Shown: positions 33,431 through 46,787, counted from the first letter of the stretch. The stretch is 64,000 bases of DNA from Heliocidaris tuberculata (GCA_025618425.1 CM046837.1:19438999-19502998); one strand, 5' to 3'. The notes: generated by a model not told the origin, from the letters alone. Numbers and translations: made by a program.

Positions 33431-35512
33431 TGTGACCCGTCACATAAAAATGAGACAAGGTCGCTGGGCTTGAACTCGAGAAAAAGGGGAAATCGTGAAA
33501 AATACCAAATTTGGGGAAATTGTTATTCTTGATGTATATGAATCCCCAATATTTCATCCATGCCCTGTAAAAATTTCTAGTCCTAAATATTATTGGAAGA
33601 GGTAGAAAAATAAGTTTTTCTGGAGGGTTTTTTTTTTTCGGTCAAATCGTTATAGAATTTGCGGAAAGTGAATGAGAGCAATTGTTTACACGCCAGGCCA
33701 CGCCCCTAGCTACGCGAGGCTTTTATTCATTGGATGTTCCAGGTCACCTGATACTTTCCGATATATTCGCCGTGTTATGCCGTGTGCTAGATAGGCTAGT
33801 GCCTTCTCGCATGCCTACATGTATGGGGAAAAAAGTAGATTTTGTTTTAAGGATTTCAGATTTTCCCTTCCGCATTTAAACAAAACTGATGTTTGAAAGA
33901 GAGCTGCTTCTAAATATCCCTATCTCTAATATTAAACAACCCAAAGACAAATGAACACTATATCAATTGATTATAGCCCTCTTTAACTGCTGTTAACACC
34001 GCGTGATATATGAAATAGCACATTAGAGCAAATTATCATGTCAAGCTTTAAAAAAGCGTGATTCGGGGGGGGGGGGGGGGGTGCCATCAATAATCGCCAG
34101 GACATGAACTCCATGCTCTTAAGCACACCTTATAGGAAAGCTGCAACTGTATTTTGTATTGCTCTTTTGAAAAAGTTTGGACCTCTAGGAAGAACAGAGC
34201 CATTTTAATAATGGCTCTGATTAGAGCTTCCAGCCATGGTATCATATATGTTTATTTTATTTATTTGATTATTCACTTGTATGATATATTGATTTGCATG
34301 TATTTATGTTTATATTGCATTTTTATATGGAAAATAAAACCAAACCAAACCAAACCAAACTTGAAGGAAGAAAGGAAAATGTCAAACAAAAGATTTGTTT
34401 GTTATAGGGTTACTTTAAATACTTCCTGGTTTTAATACTTCATCATTATAAAGCAAAGAGAAAAGAAACTTAGCTTTCAAAGAGAGAGCAACGCCCAAAA
34501 GGCATTGTATCAAGTTTCACTTTCAAGGTGGGTGAAAGAAAAGAGATTCAATAATAGCCATTTAAAACGCTGCGGGTATAATTATGCGAAATTTCCATGA
34601 TATTTACTTTCATTGAACCAAGAAATTGTAGTTCCTTGTTCTAATTGTAAGAAATACACAATTATATTTTGATGTATTTTTTTTCAATTAGATATCACGT
34701 AAAGTTCATGTAAATACCAATTTAATTATATTTGAACAAATGAAAGTGAATCTGTTTTCTTATAGTTAGAACATGGATCTACAATTTCCTGGTTGAATGA
34801 AAGTACATGTAGAACTTTCATGGAAAATTGGCTTGGATTGCTTAATAATTATTGCAATTTTCCATGAATTTATGCTAATTATGTATATGCAAATTACCCA
34901 AAGTTGCTTTTTCGGCAACAAAACTGAAACTGTTCGAAGACCACAATCACGGATGTATAAAAAAACTTAAACGAAAAGAACTTTTTTAGGTTTTTAAAAT
35001 GTAAAATCGACTATATGCCAGCATAAAAAATCATAACAAATAACACGGTAAAGACGGAATAAGTCGATGCGAGAAGCCTTTTCAGTGGCTTGAAACTACT
35101 TACTTACCTATATATACCCATTTAAGCGTTAGAAATCATGACTTATATGAATTAAAACTTATGTTTTCATGAGAAGAGATCCTAAAGGAACGTAGGGACT
35201 AGTTTTTATTCAAAGTTATAAACGGTTACTACGGACTTTTAAAATATCTAGTTGGCATTAAAGATTAAAAACTAAAACTGGTGAATGAAGACAAAATGGA
35301 AGTCAAACTTCGGAAGCGTCTTTCTGGAAGAAATACTTTTCCAGAGCCCTACTACTCTCGAGTTTCAAAAGCCATTATCTCCATTAATACTCACTCTCTA
35401 GAGTTGAACTCTCTATCAAATTAACGCTTATGAAATGGAGAATAATAATCATCAATAAAGTTAAATTTGAAAAAAATACGACTTTTGTCTCATTTTGACG
35501 TGACGGGTCACA
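33431..35512 (+). mobile_element. nested TA-flanked transposon, full length
   Basis: It starts TGTGACCCGTCACATAAAAA and ends with its near-complement (GACGTGACGGGTCACA). The TIRs run about 30 bp with two mismatches. TA is duplicated (33429-33430 and 35513-35514); joining the flanks regenerates the satellite sequence GTATATTATCC. TA duplication points to a Tc1/mariner-type mechanism. The 2.08-kb interior has no transposase. It contains a poly(G) tract at 34065-34081 and an inserted LINE 3' end at about 34180-34362. Confidence 0.8.
34180..34362 (+). mobile_element. LINE 3'-end fragment inside nested transposon
   Basis: This segment is absent from the sister copy (25340-25360). It has a perfect 10-bp stem, CAGAGCCATT/AATGGCTCTG, with a 5-base loop (34195-34219), and ends in (AACCA)n. 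A 3' hairpin plus a short repeated tail is typical of CR1/L2 LINEs. It gives a third level of nesting. Confidence 0.7.
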
Positions 35513-36582
35513 TATTATCCATTAGTAACGCGCCAAATCCATTTCCAATTGATAAAAAAACATTTTGCGTTGTATACTTCATTCATTTCATATTTTATTT
35601 GGGTTGTATATTATCCCTAAGTTAAGCGCCAAATAAATTTCCGATTCGATATATGTATTTTACGTCTTAGTTCTAATTTATTTGTTGTTTCATTTGGTCA
35701 GTAGATTATTTGTAATTTATGTGCCAAACCAATTTTATATTCGACATAAACGTTTTGTGTTGAATTCTTGATTCATTTGTTGTTTTGTTTGGGTTGTAGA
35801 TTCTCCATAAATTACGTGCCAAATTATAATTTTCATTTCGATAAACACATTCTGGGTTGTATACTTCATTCATTTCATATTTTATTTGGGTTGTATATCA
35901 TCCCTATATAAATTAAGCGCCAAATCAATTTTCGATTCGATATATGTATATTGCGTCTTAGTTCTAATTCATTTTTTGTTTCATTTGGTCTGTAGATTCT
36001 TTGTAATTTATGCGCCAAACCAATGTTATATTCGACATAAACGTTTTGTGTTGAATACTTGATTCATTTGTTGTTTTATTTGTGTTGTAGATTCTCTATA
36101 AATTACGCTCCAACTTATAATTTTCATTTTCATAAAAACATTTTGCGTTGTATACTTCATTCATTTCATATTTTATTTGGGTTGTATATTATCCCTAAGT
36201 TAAGCGCCAAATCAATTTTCGATTCGATATGTGTATTTTGCGTCTTAGTTCTAATTTATTTGTTGTTTCATTTTGTCTGCAGATTCTTTGCAATTTATGC
36301 GCCGAACCAATATAAACATTTTGCGTCGTATACTTCATCCATTTCGTGTTTTATTTGAGTTGTATATTATCCATTAGTTACGCGCCAAATCGATTTCCAA
36401 TCGATAAAAAAAAACATTTTGCGTTGTATACTTCATTCATTTTATATTTTATTTGGGTTGTATATTATCCCTAAGTTAAGCGCTAAATCAATTTTTGATT
36501 CTTTAAAAACATTCTCCCTTGTATGACTTCATTCATTTGTTGTTTTATTTGGGTTGTAGGTTATCCATAAGTTACGCACCAA
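35513..36582 (+). repeat. 95-bp satellite array, block 2b
   Basis: About eleven monomers, in phase with block 2a across the nested element. Variant types alternate (GTTGTATATTATCCCTAAG, GTAGATTCTTTGTAATTTA, GTAGATTCTCCATAAATTA), giving a higher-order unit of about 285 bp. Confidence 0.85.
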
Positions 36583-37385
36583 CATAACATAACATGATAA
36601 TAACTGCATTTAGATTTTGACGTAACATGTAAACGAAGAAGAAGAAAAATAAAGCACGTATAAAAAGTATAATCCATTATATTGTATAAGTATGAAGCTT
36701 GTCTTGGGCCACAATGACAAAAATTACTAAAATATTACAATACATAATGATAGAAAGCATTCATATTTTACGTAACAGGCAAGAGAGAGAGAGAGAGAGA
36801 GAGAGACAGTGGACAGCAAAAGGTTGTCAGAAATGACAGGTGCGATCAGTGCGATGCACAATAGAAAAAAAAAAATTGAAAAAAGTGAAAATCTAATTTA
36901 AAAATCAAAGCATTGAATTTGAAAAAAAAAATTATTTAAAGAAATATAGTAAAAATACAGTAAACCTTTCTCCGTATAAATTTAAAATTCTTCAACTTGA
37001 TAATGTGCAAACCTCAATCTGATATGAATTATAATTTCTGCGTTATTAACGTTCAAAAGTGTCAAATGTGCTATTGGCACGTACCTGCAACGAATCCTCG
37101 GATAATGCACTCAAAAGAACGGAGAAAACTGCACCAATTGCTTTCTCATATAGTAAATGCACCTGCCAAAACAGATGTTTTTGCACTTGCATAAAACATG
37201 TATTATTTGGGTTTTTTTTAATAAAAAAAAAGAAGAAAAGAAAGGGTGATATCTTTATACACAAAGCTTTTTGGGAATGCTGCAGAATATTTTGCTCTGT
37301 ATGCTAGAGGTTCCATGTCGTCATATTATATTCAGCATAGGGGCTTCAAATATTACTTCAATAAAGATTAGTGCAAGTTTAATTA
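36583..37385. mobile_element. about 0.8-kb insertion in TTAA element copy 2
   Basis: This segment has no counterpart in copy 1. It begins with (ACATA)n, which may be a minus-strand retroelement tail, and has (GA)n at 36784-36806. A 65-codon plus-strand frame (36997-37194) contains a Cys-x2-Cys pair (KCQMCYWHVP) but no recognisable domain. Confidence 0.4.
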
Positions 37386-37714
37386 CACTCTCTTTAAGCG
37401 TAAAAGCGACTCGTGAGTAGACTACTCGACGCGCCCATAAGCGCTCGCGCGGAACCCAACTCAGAGTTCGGTTACGGGCGCGCACCTTCATGTTATCCTT
37501 TATTTACTTCATACTCTTTAAATGCTGACCTATAGAATGCCAGATAAAGTTTTTTGAGTTTGATTTTATACTTTCTAGCTGTACATAAATTATTTTTTCA
37601 GGTGATTGGTACACTTGAAGAAGTAATAAGCATAATACCTGCGGTCCACTACACGAACCCCTTGTGCGCATTGCCAAGAGTTAATGAAAATTGAAGATGT
37701 ACTTTTAGTGGGTA

Positions 37715-37841
37715 ACTCTGCCCAGGGGCGGATCCAGGAAAGGGGGGGGGGGCACATTGCATTGTTTTCCCTCAAAAGGGGGGGGGGGAGGGGGCACGGG
37801 CCGGGATTGCCCCCCCCCCTAAATCCGCCACTGACTCTGCC
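37715..37841. mobile_element. 111-bp hAT MITE with 8-bp TSD
   Basis: ACTCTGCC is duplicated at 37715-37722 and 37834-37841. The body (37723-37833) starts CAGGGGCGGATCCAGG and ends CCTAAATCCGCCACTG, its imperfect complement. An 8-bp duplication and CAG...CTG ends indicate hAT. The core is two poly(G) tracts and a poly(C) tract. Confidence 0.9.
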
Positions 37842-39394
<1,553 letters not shown>

Positions 39395-39398
39395 TTAA

Positions 39399-39946
39399 AG
39401 GGGAAGTGCACACTGGTATTTATTTGATTTGATTAAAAGCAGAAAATTAGAGAAACAAATGGGTGAACGTTTGACCCGAAATTTCGATAAGAAATAAGAA
39501 AAGAAATTATGAATTTTCGAAGTTGTAAACAATCAAACACAAAATGACAACTCCATGACGTATCTTGCGAGTTCCTCTCCCATTTGCTCTGTCAGAAGAT
39601 TTTATAAATTTTCATTTTCTTAGTTGCTGATGAAAGAATACTTTTGTTTCATACAGGTTTTGTGCAAAACATATTTGCAATGATTATATCTAGGCTGCAT
39701 GTTTGGTTTAATAATTTCCTTAGAGAGAAAGGAAATTTATTATTCTTTTAGTACAGGGCAAATGGGAGAGGATCTCGCAAGATACATGTACGTCATGGAG
39801 TTGCCAATTTGTGTTTGATTGATAACAACTTAAAAAAAAAAAACTTTCTTATTTCTTATCCGATTTTGCTCAAACTTTCATGCATCTGTTTCTTTCATTT
39901 TTCTACTGCTTTTAAAATCAAGTTGATATCAGGGTGGACTTTCCCT
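39399..39946. mobile_element. 548-bp foldback MITE, copy 1
   Basis: It starts AGGGGAAGTGCACACTGG and ends ATCAGGGTGGACTTTCCCT. The two halves are inverted versions of each other over most of the length (for example CAAACACAAAATGACAACTC against GAGTTGCCAATTTGTGTTTG). TTAA precedes it and TTTA follows. No ORF. The second copy is at 60303-60831. Confidence 0.8.
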
Positions 39947-39954
39947 TTTAGAAA

Positions 39955-40980
39955 ACCTTCGACGTATTTCTTTTTATTCAAAGAAATCTAAGTAACTCAT
40001 AAAACCATGATGAATTTTTTTCTTAAGGGAAATCCAGTTTACACACAATACTTTGATTAATTGATCGATTGATTGATTTTATTTCTGCATTCAATAGCAT
40101 GATACAAAAGATGATATTACAGAAAAAAGTAAGTAAACACATTGTCAGACATTAACAATTTACTTCTTAAATACAAGGAAAATATGTATACAATATGGAA
40201 AATTAACATTTTGCAATTAACAGGATTTAAGAACGCAGGAGACCGTCATACTTGACAACCCAACCTTAGGCGTAGTATAAATAAAAGCATATCAATTATT
40301 CTGAAAGCTATTCTTCGTACACAATCACTACCTGTTATGTCTGTTTCCATTTAGCAGAGTATAGCGTGTGTAAATTTGATTGTTATTGATTGTAATTGTA
40401 TAATCATAAATCATGTTATTAATTCTATTAATTAGTTTTTAAACTATGAAATATCCATTTGTCAAGAAACAATATACTCAGACTCATACTTACTAGTGCG
40501 AAATTACATTCTACTTCCTATAAAGGCCAACTTAATGACGGATTTATTTTATAATATGACATTGAAGTACATGTTTCACTCTCACAATCTGATATACATG
40601 TCCATGCACATCGCATTAATTTCATTCCGCATGAGTTTTGCAATCGTCATCATGGTCATTATCTGGTCGATATAGGAAATGAAATGACAGTCATGTTCTG
40701 TAGTCAAGTCAATCGAAATGGCTACGTTATCAATAAATACATCTTAAGCTGTCAGCATTTAATTAGCTTGCAGACTCGAAGGGCATACATGTTGGTCCTA
40801 TCATTTCAATGACTTAATGTAAAGATGGATAAGAAAACCCTCATATGAAGGGGAAAGAGGAAGAAATTCTTGATGAATTCCTGGGGCACACTCGAAAACT
40901 TAATTGAGGTATGATTATATCAGACAACTGAGGACTAGTTCCACTGATTAAAAAGAAAATAATTTGCTAAAGGTAATGTA
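39955..40980. other. intergenic; possible LINE tail
   Basis: GATTGATTGATTTTATTTCTG at about 40065-40090 with A-rich sequence to the right resembles a minus-strand CR1-like 3' end. No gene was recognised. Confidence 0.4.
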
Positions 40981-41156
40981 TGTTTTCATTTCTAGAAGAA
41001 AAAAAAAATCATAGTATGATATTATTATGGTTTACGGGAATAATAGGACGTCAGCAACACACAAGGGTATATTTGGAGCAATGAGCACACCAATTAATTA
41101 AGAAATAGATTCATCTTTGGTTTTCCGTCTGAATGTTCTACTCTACCCGGAAAAGA

Positions 41157-41572
41157 ATAACCCTTTCGAGACAACTGACCACATTTTGTGGTTTGGCTCA
41201 ATAACTTTTGATTCAGAGCCCTGAAAAATATACCAGATACACGAGTAGAAAGAGCAAAAATTTCTGCATACACTATGTCCATTTTCGTTAAATGACCATA
41301 CTGCAATTGATCCCAGGAATTTTAAAAAGGAGAATAAGCTTTAAAATCCTTAAATTGGCAACACATTAAGAAGTTCAAAATCATGGTTTTTTATCAAAAT
41401 TGGCAACTTTTCCAACTTTTCGACAATTCTTTTAACCATGTATATTGTTTTCAAAGACATTACCACTTATTACAATCTTGTAGCACTAAAAGAAAAATAT
41501 TATTGTTGCCAATTTGAAGAGCAAAATGTGATCAATTTAGCCCTTAAATAATTCCTGTCTTGAAAGGGATAA
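41157..41572 (-). mobile_element. 408-bp TTAA-family MITE, copy 3 (ATAA site)
   Basis: The body at 41161-41568 is the reverse complement of the elements at 11233 and 49931. It is flanked by ATAA on both sides (41157-41160 and 41569-41572), a direct duplication that differs from the usual TTAA. Confidence 0.85.
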
Positions 41573-41579
41573 AAGGGCT

Positions 41580-41985
41580 GATGTGGGAGCACTGTGGTAT
41601 ATCGGTTAAGCCTCTTGACTTTCATACGAGCGGTCATGGGTACAATGTTTAATCTCGTTTGTCCCTCTCGTCCAAGGTGTATTGTATTAAATGGGTACCT
41701 GACAATATTGGACTAATAGTAATTATAGCGCCCTCAGGAAGAATATTCCTTGGTTAATAAGACCTTATTATTAGGCCTATTATTATTACTATTATCATTA
41801 TTGTCATCAATATCATTATTATAACATTGTCATTCTTATAATCATCATCATTATCATCATCATCATTATCATCATCATTATTATTATCGTTATTATTATT
41901 ATCATTATTATTATTATTATTATTATCGTTATTACTTTTATTATTATCATTATTATTCTCGTCATTATTATGTATCTTAATAGGC
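41580..41985 (+). mobile_element. tRNA-derived SINE with (ATT)n-like tail (unit 1)
   Basis: The head GTGGTATATCGGTTAAGCC resembles an A-box, and the B-box is degenerate (GGTCATGGGTACAATG). The body contains TTAAATGGGTACCTG. The tail is a long ATT/ATC microsatellite at 41765-41980. The paralogous copy is at 45755-46100. Confidence 0.6.
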
Positions 41986-42651
41986 AAAATTTACCACATG
42001 CTTCTAGATTAAGGGAAAAAATAGAGAAATAAGTTCATGAGGAGACATTATAAAGTTTTGCTCCAGGGGGAAAAAACGGATGGAGACAGTACAATAATTA
42101 ATTACGTGTTACCATGGTTATTAACAGCTCACCATTATTCATCTGTCTGCCTCCTCTTGCCAAACACTATCATCTCATCGTTCTAGCGCCTGAGCATGAC
42201 AGATATTTCCTCTAATCGCCATCGAGTAGACCACAATCAAATACTCACTATATCTGATTAGTTTCAGAGTAATTGATCCATATATCCTTTTCAATAATAT
42301 TTGAATCGTCAGTGACAAGATGGTAATAGTATACGGGTGGAAGCAGAGATAATAATTCTAATGACGTAAAATCGTAGTAAAGGATTTGCGAGATAGTTAC
42401 GTTTCCATTGATAAGAAAATGAAACAAATCTGCGTCAAATATCATCCGTGATTGAACGAGATTAAGTTGTTTAATTATTTGTAAATTCTCTCTTGGTTTT
42501 AGAATGACTGAAATTGGAGGTGTTCAAACTACTATTATCGTCAAAAAGAGAGCGAGCACGTGAATGAGTCTCGGACGTGCATTTATAATAATAATTAAAA
42601 AAACCCCGTTAATTATATCTTTGATTTTCAATAGAACAGTGCTTGAAAACA

Positions 42652-43620
42652 ATGGAAGGATTGACTGCACCGAACAGCACAGAAGAATCGCAGGTTCAAA
42701 ACTCTATCAACATTCTTTTCAAGGGCGTCAACAGCTTCTGAAAAGTGTGTGGGGGGGGGGGGACACTGAGCGAGGGAGGTGTGGAAGGGGGATGCCCTCC
42801 CTCCCACGGTAGGGACTTTTTGAAATTTTGCCATCGAAAATAGGCCTTTTAATGCACTGTGTAGCAGAAATCAAGCCAATTGTATCATGTTGTGGATTCT
42901 CATTATAACAAGCAGTAATATTACAAGCTCTCATAAGTAGAAGGGAATTTCGCAATCACAAATTTCAGATAACCTTGTTGTTACTCTGATAGAGCAAGGT
43001 TTCGATATAAATCAAACATTACAGCGAGGTAATTACCCCGGAACTTCAGAACTTCCCGAAAATCTGCCTACGACGGTCCTCTGATTTGATGAACTCCTCG
43101 GCAATTCTTTGAGGGCTCAATTCTTATGCTTATGCTGCGTACGCAGGACTGCACCCGATAGCGCTGCGCAAGGCCTATAATTAGGCACAGGCCCCCCTCA
43201 GGCCTGGCGCGGCGGCCGGCTATAGGCGAGATCTAGAATAAAATTTGCAACTCGTTTGAACGGCGCGCCGCGCTGTGCGATGGCAGTGCTGCATGGCGAG
43301 GGAAGAGGATTGCGATGATTTCAACAAGGCAACAAATGTCAAGGCGGTTGAACATTTGTATTTGAGTATTGCTCAAACTCAAGGCATGCAGAAGAACAAG
43401 ATAGAAGTGCTTTTCAGGTTTTTAGTAATGGGTTTGAACCCAAAAAGTGGGGGGGGGGGGGGGACAAATGATATGATGTCCCCCCTGTCCCCCACCTATT
43501 CTTTTTATCGTGATAAAGGCCGCGGTCTCTCTGCTTATTATTCTTGCAAACACTTTGAACCTGATCGTCCTGCCAAAGTTGTCCGATATCAACATGATCA
43601 ACGAAGTTATTAAAATCTTT
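42652..43620 (+). pseudogene. rhodopsin-type GPCR pseudogene, unit 1
   Basis: The start context and first 20 or so codons (MEGLTAPNSTEE, QNSINILF) match the intact paralog at 46788. The frame is then cut by a 778-bp insertion flanked by ATTCTTTT. It resumes at 43498 with the first transmembrane segment (shared by nucleotide identity with 46850-46960) and jumps to 3' flank after about 43610. A deletion has removed helices 2-7. It cannot encode a receptor. Confidence 0.85.
42712..43505. mobile_element. 778-bp hAT-like insertion in GPCR pseudogene
   Basis: ATTCTTTT is duplicated at 42712-42719 and 43498-43505; the homologous site in unit 2 has one copy. The body (42720-43497) begins CAAGGGCGTC, carries two G runs, and has a GC-rich middle (GGCGCGCCGCGC near 43261). 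An 8-bp duplication suggests hAT. The terminal repeats are weak, so part of the right end may be lost. Confidence 0.7.
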
Positions 43621-43789
43621 TCGATTTTAGAAATAAACGCTTCTAAGCGTGTGAATCTTGTGCATAAAGTGTATACATTAGCATGATCAGAGATAGGTAC
43701 AATCGCCAGCATCTCTTTTGCGGTGCAAACTTTCATTTCAGCTTTAATGTCCAGCTTTGCACCCTAAAGGCGCTGTTCTTATTGCATCA

Positions 43790-45425
43790 TATATAATGAA
43801 AATAATTATCTACCAGTGCCTGTTCTAAACGTTTTCCTTAAAAATATTGCAGGGGCCGCTGAGCGTTTTTTAAAGTGGGGGGGGGGGGGGGGGGGGGGGA
43901 GGGGGCTGGAGGGCTGATCTGATTTCACTCATTAATGACACTTTTCGAGCCTTTTTTCCGAGATTTTTTTTAACAAGTGCAGTCCACATTTACAGCAATT
44001 TAAAAATTGTTACATAAATAAATCGAACACTTGATAAAGTTGAATTTACTTTACCATTTTTCAGTGATCTGTTAAGGTATTCGTTGTGATAGATCACTCA
44101 TTACTGTTAAACAATTTTTAGATTACTATAAAATTGAGGGCATACTTATGAGGTTGTCTGGAAGTTACCTAGAATGAAGAAAACGTCTCACCGTAATAAA
44201 TAGCACCAAATCTGAATATAAAACAGTGTAGTGCCCCAGGGATGCATTCTGGGATCACCTCTATCCATTATTTACGTAAACGATATAACTTTGTGTACGT
44301 GGTCCATTAATTTCATTTTGTTTTAATATGATACAAGTATGTTTTATCAGAAAAAAATTGAATTCACTGCATCGATATATCAGCAATCAATCAATATAAG
44401 TCAGTAGATGCAAGCAAATAAATTCATTTCAAAAAAAAAAAAAAAAAAAAAAATAAATAAATAAATGATGTTTGGATCTGAAGCCACCTTACAGGGGGAA
44501 AAAAAAGAAGTAACAAAGGCTATATATATTAAAATTGGGGGCATTTATTTAAATGATAAACTATCATATGATGGAAATATTACATTTAATGAGCGACATG
44601 CACTAAACTCACCAAAAACAACAACAACATTGGTATAATCTATAACTTACAGTTTTTTGCCGCTATCAAAATATCAAAAGTATTGTCCTACTAATGTGTA
44701 TGCACACATTTGAATTACTGTAATATAATTTGAGGATATGCACCAAATACTAAATCAATCTAAATAGAATTCATATGGTACAAAAAGGAGTAATAAGTAA
44801 AATAAATTTCCAACTTTCTTTGTCACAGTGATCCCCCTTTTCATGCAGATGCAAATCTTGCCAATTCCTGAATATCATTAAATACAGTCACTTTTTTGCT
44901 CACCTTTTACAAAATTCCACCTTTACCAAAATTATTTACTGAATATTTTTTTCATAAATTGTATAACACACGACTATAACACTAGATGTGCTCAAGATTT
45001 TCATGTTCCCCTGCTCAGAACTTCTATTTTAAAAGATTCTATATTTTTCAAATGGTACAGTCATTTTGAATAATTTACCTGACGACAGTAAGAAATGCAA
45101 AACATTGAAACATTTCAAACATATATACAAGGTTTGTTTCAACGATATTAAATATCGATACTTGAATAGCGAAATGTAATTTCCTCCTTTCCATCTTTCC
45201 TCTGTCCTATTCGTAGCTAAGTAAATCTGTATTTTACAGATTTTGAAAAATAATAATGTGGCTTATTTTTATTTTGTATTTATTATGAATCATTTCAACA
45301 AGCCACTTGACTTGGTTTTTATGTTCCCTGTTTTCATTTTATTTACGAACATAATTCATCAACATGTATATAGTTTTAATGTTCTTAAAAGAGAATGAAT
45401 AAATGGAATGCAATGAAATGAAAAT
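43790..45425 (+). pseudogene. old LINE remnant (LINE D), unit 1 copy
   Basis: RT pieces are in broken frames: VPQGCILGSPLSIIYVND at about 44232-44290, and a C-terminal stretch with YNTRCAQDFHVPLLRTSIL at about 44960-45040. The RT N-terminal part resembles the unit 2 copy (NYRPVPVLNVFLK). A poly(G) segment (about 43853-43915) interrupts it. The 3' end lies near 45420. It is a Jockey/CR1-group element inserted before the tandem duplication. Confidence 0.75.
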
Positions 45426-45754
45426 TATTGGACTTTGATATACGTAACCTGGATCTAAGAGACCCCCCCCTTTTTTTTTTTTTGCTTGTCAGAGAATTTT
45501 GAGTTAAAACACATCCCCCTTTAAAAAATCCTGGTTACGCCACCTACTTCTGCTTTAGATAAAGAATCACATTTTATGCAGTGGTCTGGTTTTATACGGG
45601 AATAACAGAACGTCAACAACACACAAGGGTATATTTGGAGCAATGAGAACACCTGTCCAATTAATTAAGAATTCCATTCATTTTCGTTTTTATTCGGAAC
45701 GTTCTACTCTAACCGAAAAAAAGAAGAAAAAAGTAAAAAAAAAAAAAAGAAGGG

Positions 45755-46100
45755 CTGATGGGGCACTCCGTGGTTGGTAAGGCTTTTGACTCTCATACGA
45801 GAAGTCCTGGGGAGCGTTTCATCAAGACAGTGTCTTGTCAGTGATTTTAACCATGGACCTGATGAAACGCTCCCCTGGTTGAGATACCAGCTCGGTGCTT
45901 ACATCCTTGGAGCATGGACCTAGGTCCATGCTTGGAGAAGGTGTTTACGCCGACTGTTCTCCCTCTTGACTAAGGTGTGTTAAATGGGGTAACTGGCAAT
46001 GATGGGGGTGGGGGGGGGGGGGGGGGGAGAGGTAGCAGTAATTACTGGCCCCTCAGGAAGAATAGTGTTAATACTGATGAAGCTACCGGCATGACAAGGG
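45755..46100 (+). mobile_element. tRNA-derived SINE (unit 2), interrupted
   Basis: Paralogous to 41580-41985 (GGGCTGATG, TGACTCTCATACGAG, TTAAATGGGGTAACTGGCAA). A 63-bp MITE is inserted next to the B-box region, and a G run of 18 bases (46010-46027) lies in the body. Confidence 0.55.
45806..45878. mobile_element. 63-bp MITE with 14-bp TIRs and 5-bp TSD
   Basis: The body at 45811-45873 starts GGAGCGTTTCATCA and ends TGATGAAACGCTCC, exact complements. CCTGG is present on both sides. The loop is 35 bases. The uninterrupted paralog at about 41628 confirms this is an insertion. It is among the smallest plausible MITEs. Confidence 0.85.
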
Positions 46101-46787
46101 GGTAAAGAAGACCATATAAGCATGCTTTACATTTAAAGAAAAGGAGGGAAATTTTCATGGAAGATGAAATATTGGGAAGTGTTCCCCTTTAAAGGAATTA
46201 GAAATTAGAAATAGAGGCAGCATATTTCATTGTATTACCATGACGCAGCTCATCACTATTTACTGTATTTGTTTGCCTCTTGCCAAACACTAACATCGCA
46301 TCGTTCTGGCGCCTTAGCCTGACAGATACATTTTTTTTTCTAACCGCCATCGAGTTTACCACAGTCAAATATTCATGCTATTTGATTAGTTTGCAAAGTA
46401 ATTGACAGGTATATCCGATCATATCTTTTAGAATAACTGGAATCGTTATTGACAAGACCTTACCTCTAGCAGATGGAAGTCGGGATAATGTTTTTCAATG
46501 ACGTGAAATCATAGTAAAGGATGAGCGAGATCAGTACGCTTCCATTGATTAGATATAAAACAAATCTGTGCCCAAGGTCATCATGGATTGAAGGAAATTA
46601 TTTGTTCAATTATCTGTTAATTCTTTCCTGGTTTAAGACTAAAACTGGAGGTGTTCAAACTACTTTGTCATTGGTTAAAAAGAGAGCGAGCACCTGAAGC
46701 GTCTCGGTGTGCATTTAATGAAAATCAATTGAACGTTAAATTTCATCCTTAATTTTCATTGCAACAGTGATATCGTACCTATAAACG

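Larger units (their letters stand above)
32302..37615 (+). mobile_element. TTAA-flanked TIR element with satellite cargo, copy 2
   Basis: The left end, AGGGTACCTGAGGCC, follows TTAA at 32298-32301. The right end, GGTGATTGGTACACT, is followed by TGAA (one change from TTAA). The left 230 bp match copy 1 closely (24503-24730), and the right 200 bp match the right end of copy 1 and of the MITE at 59639-59986. The interior holds two satellite blocks, the nested TA element at full length and a further insertion at about 36583-37385. No transposase is present. Copies 1 and 2 have different flanks, which suggests transposition and argues against a segmental duplication. Confidence 0.75.

Noticed and set aside
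24721..36582. CRISPR-like array
   Set aside because: The repeats are directly adjacent 95-bp satellite monomers without unique spacers, in an animal genome.
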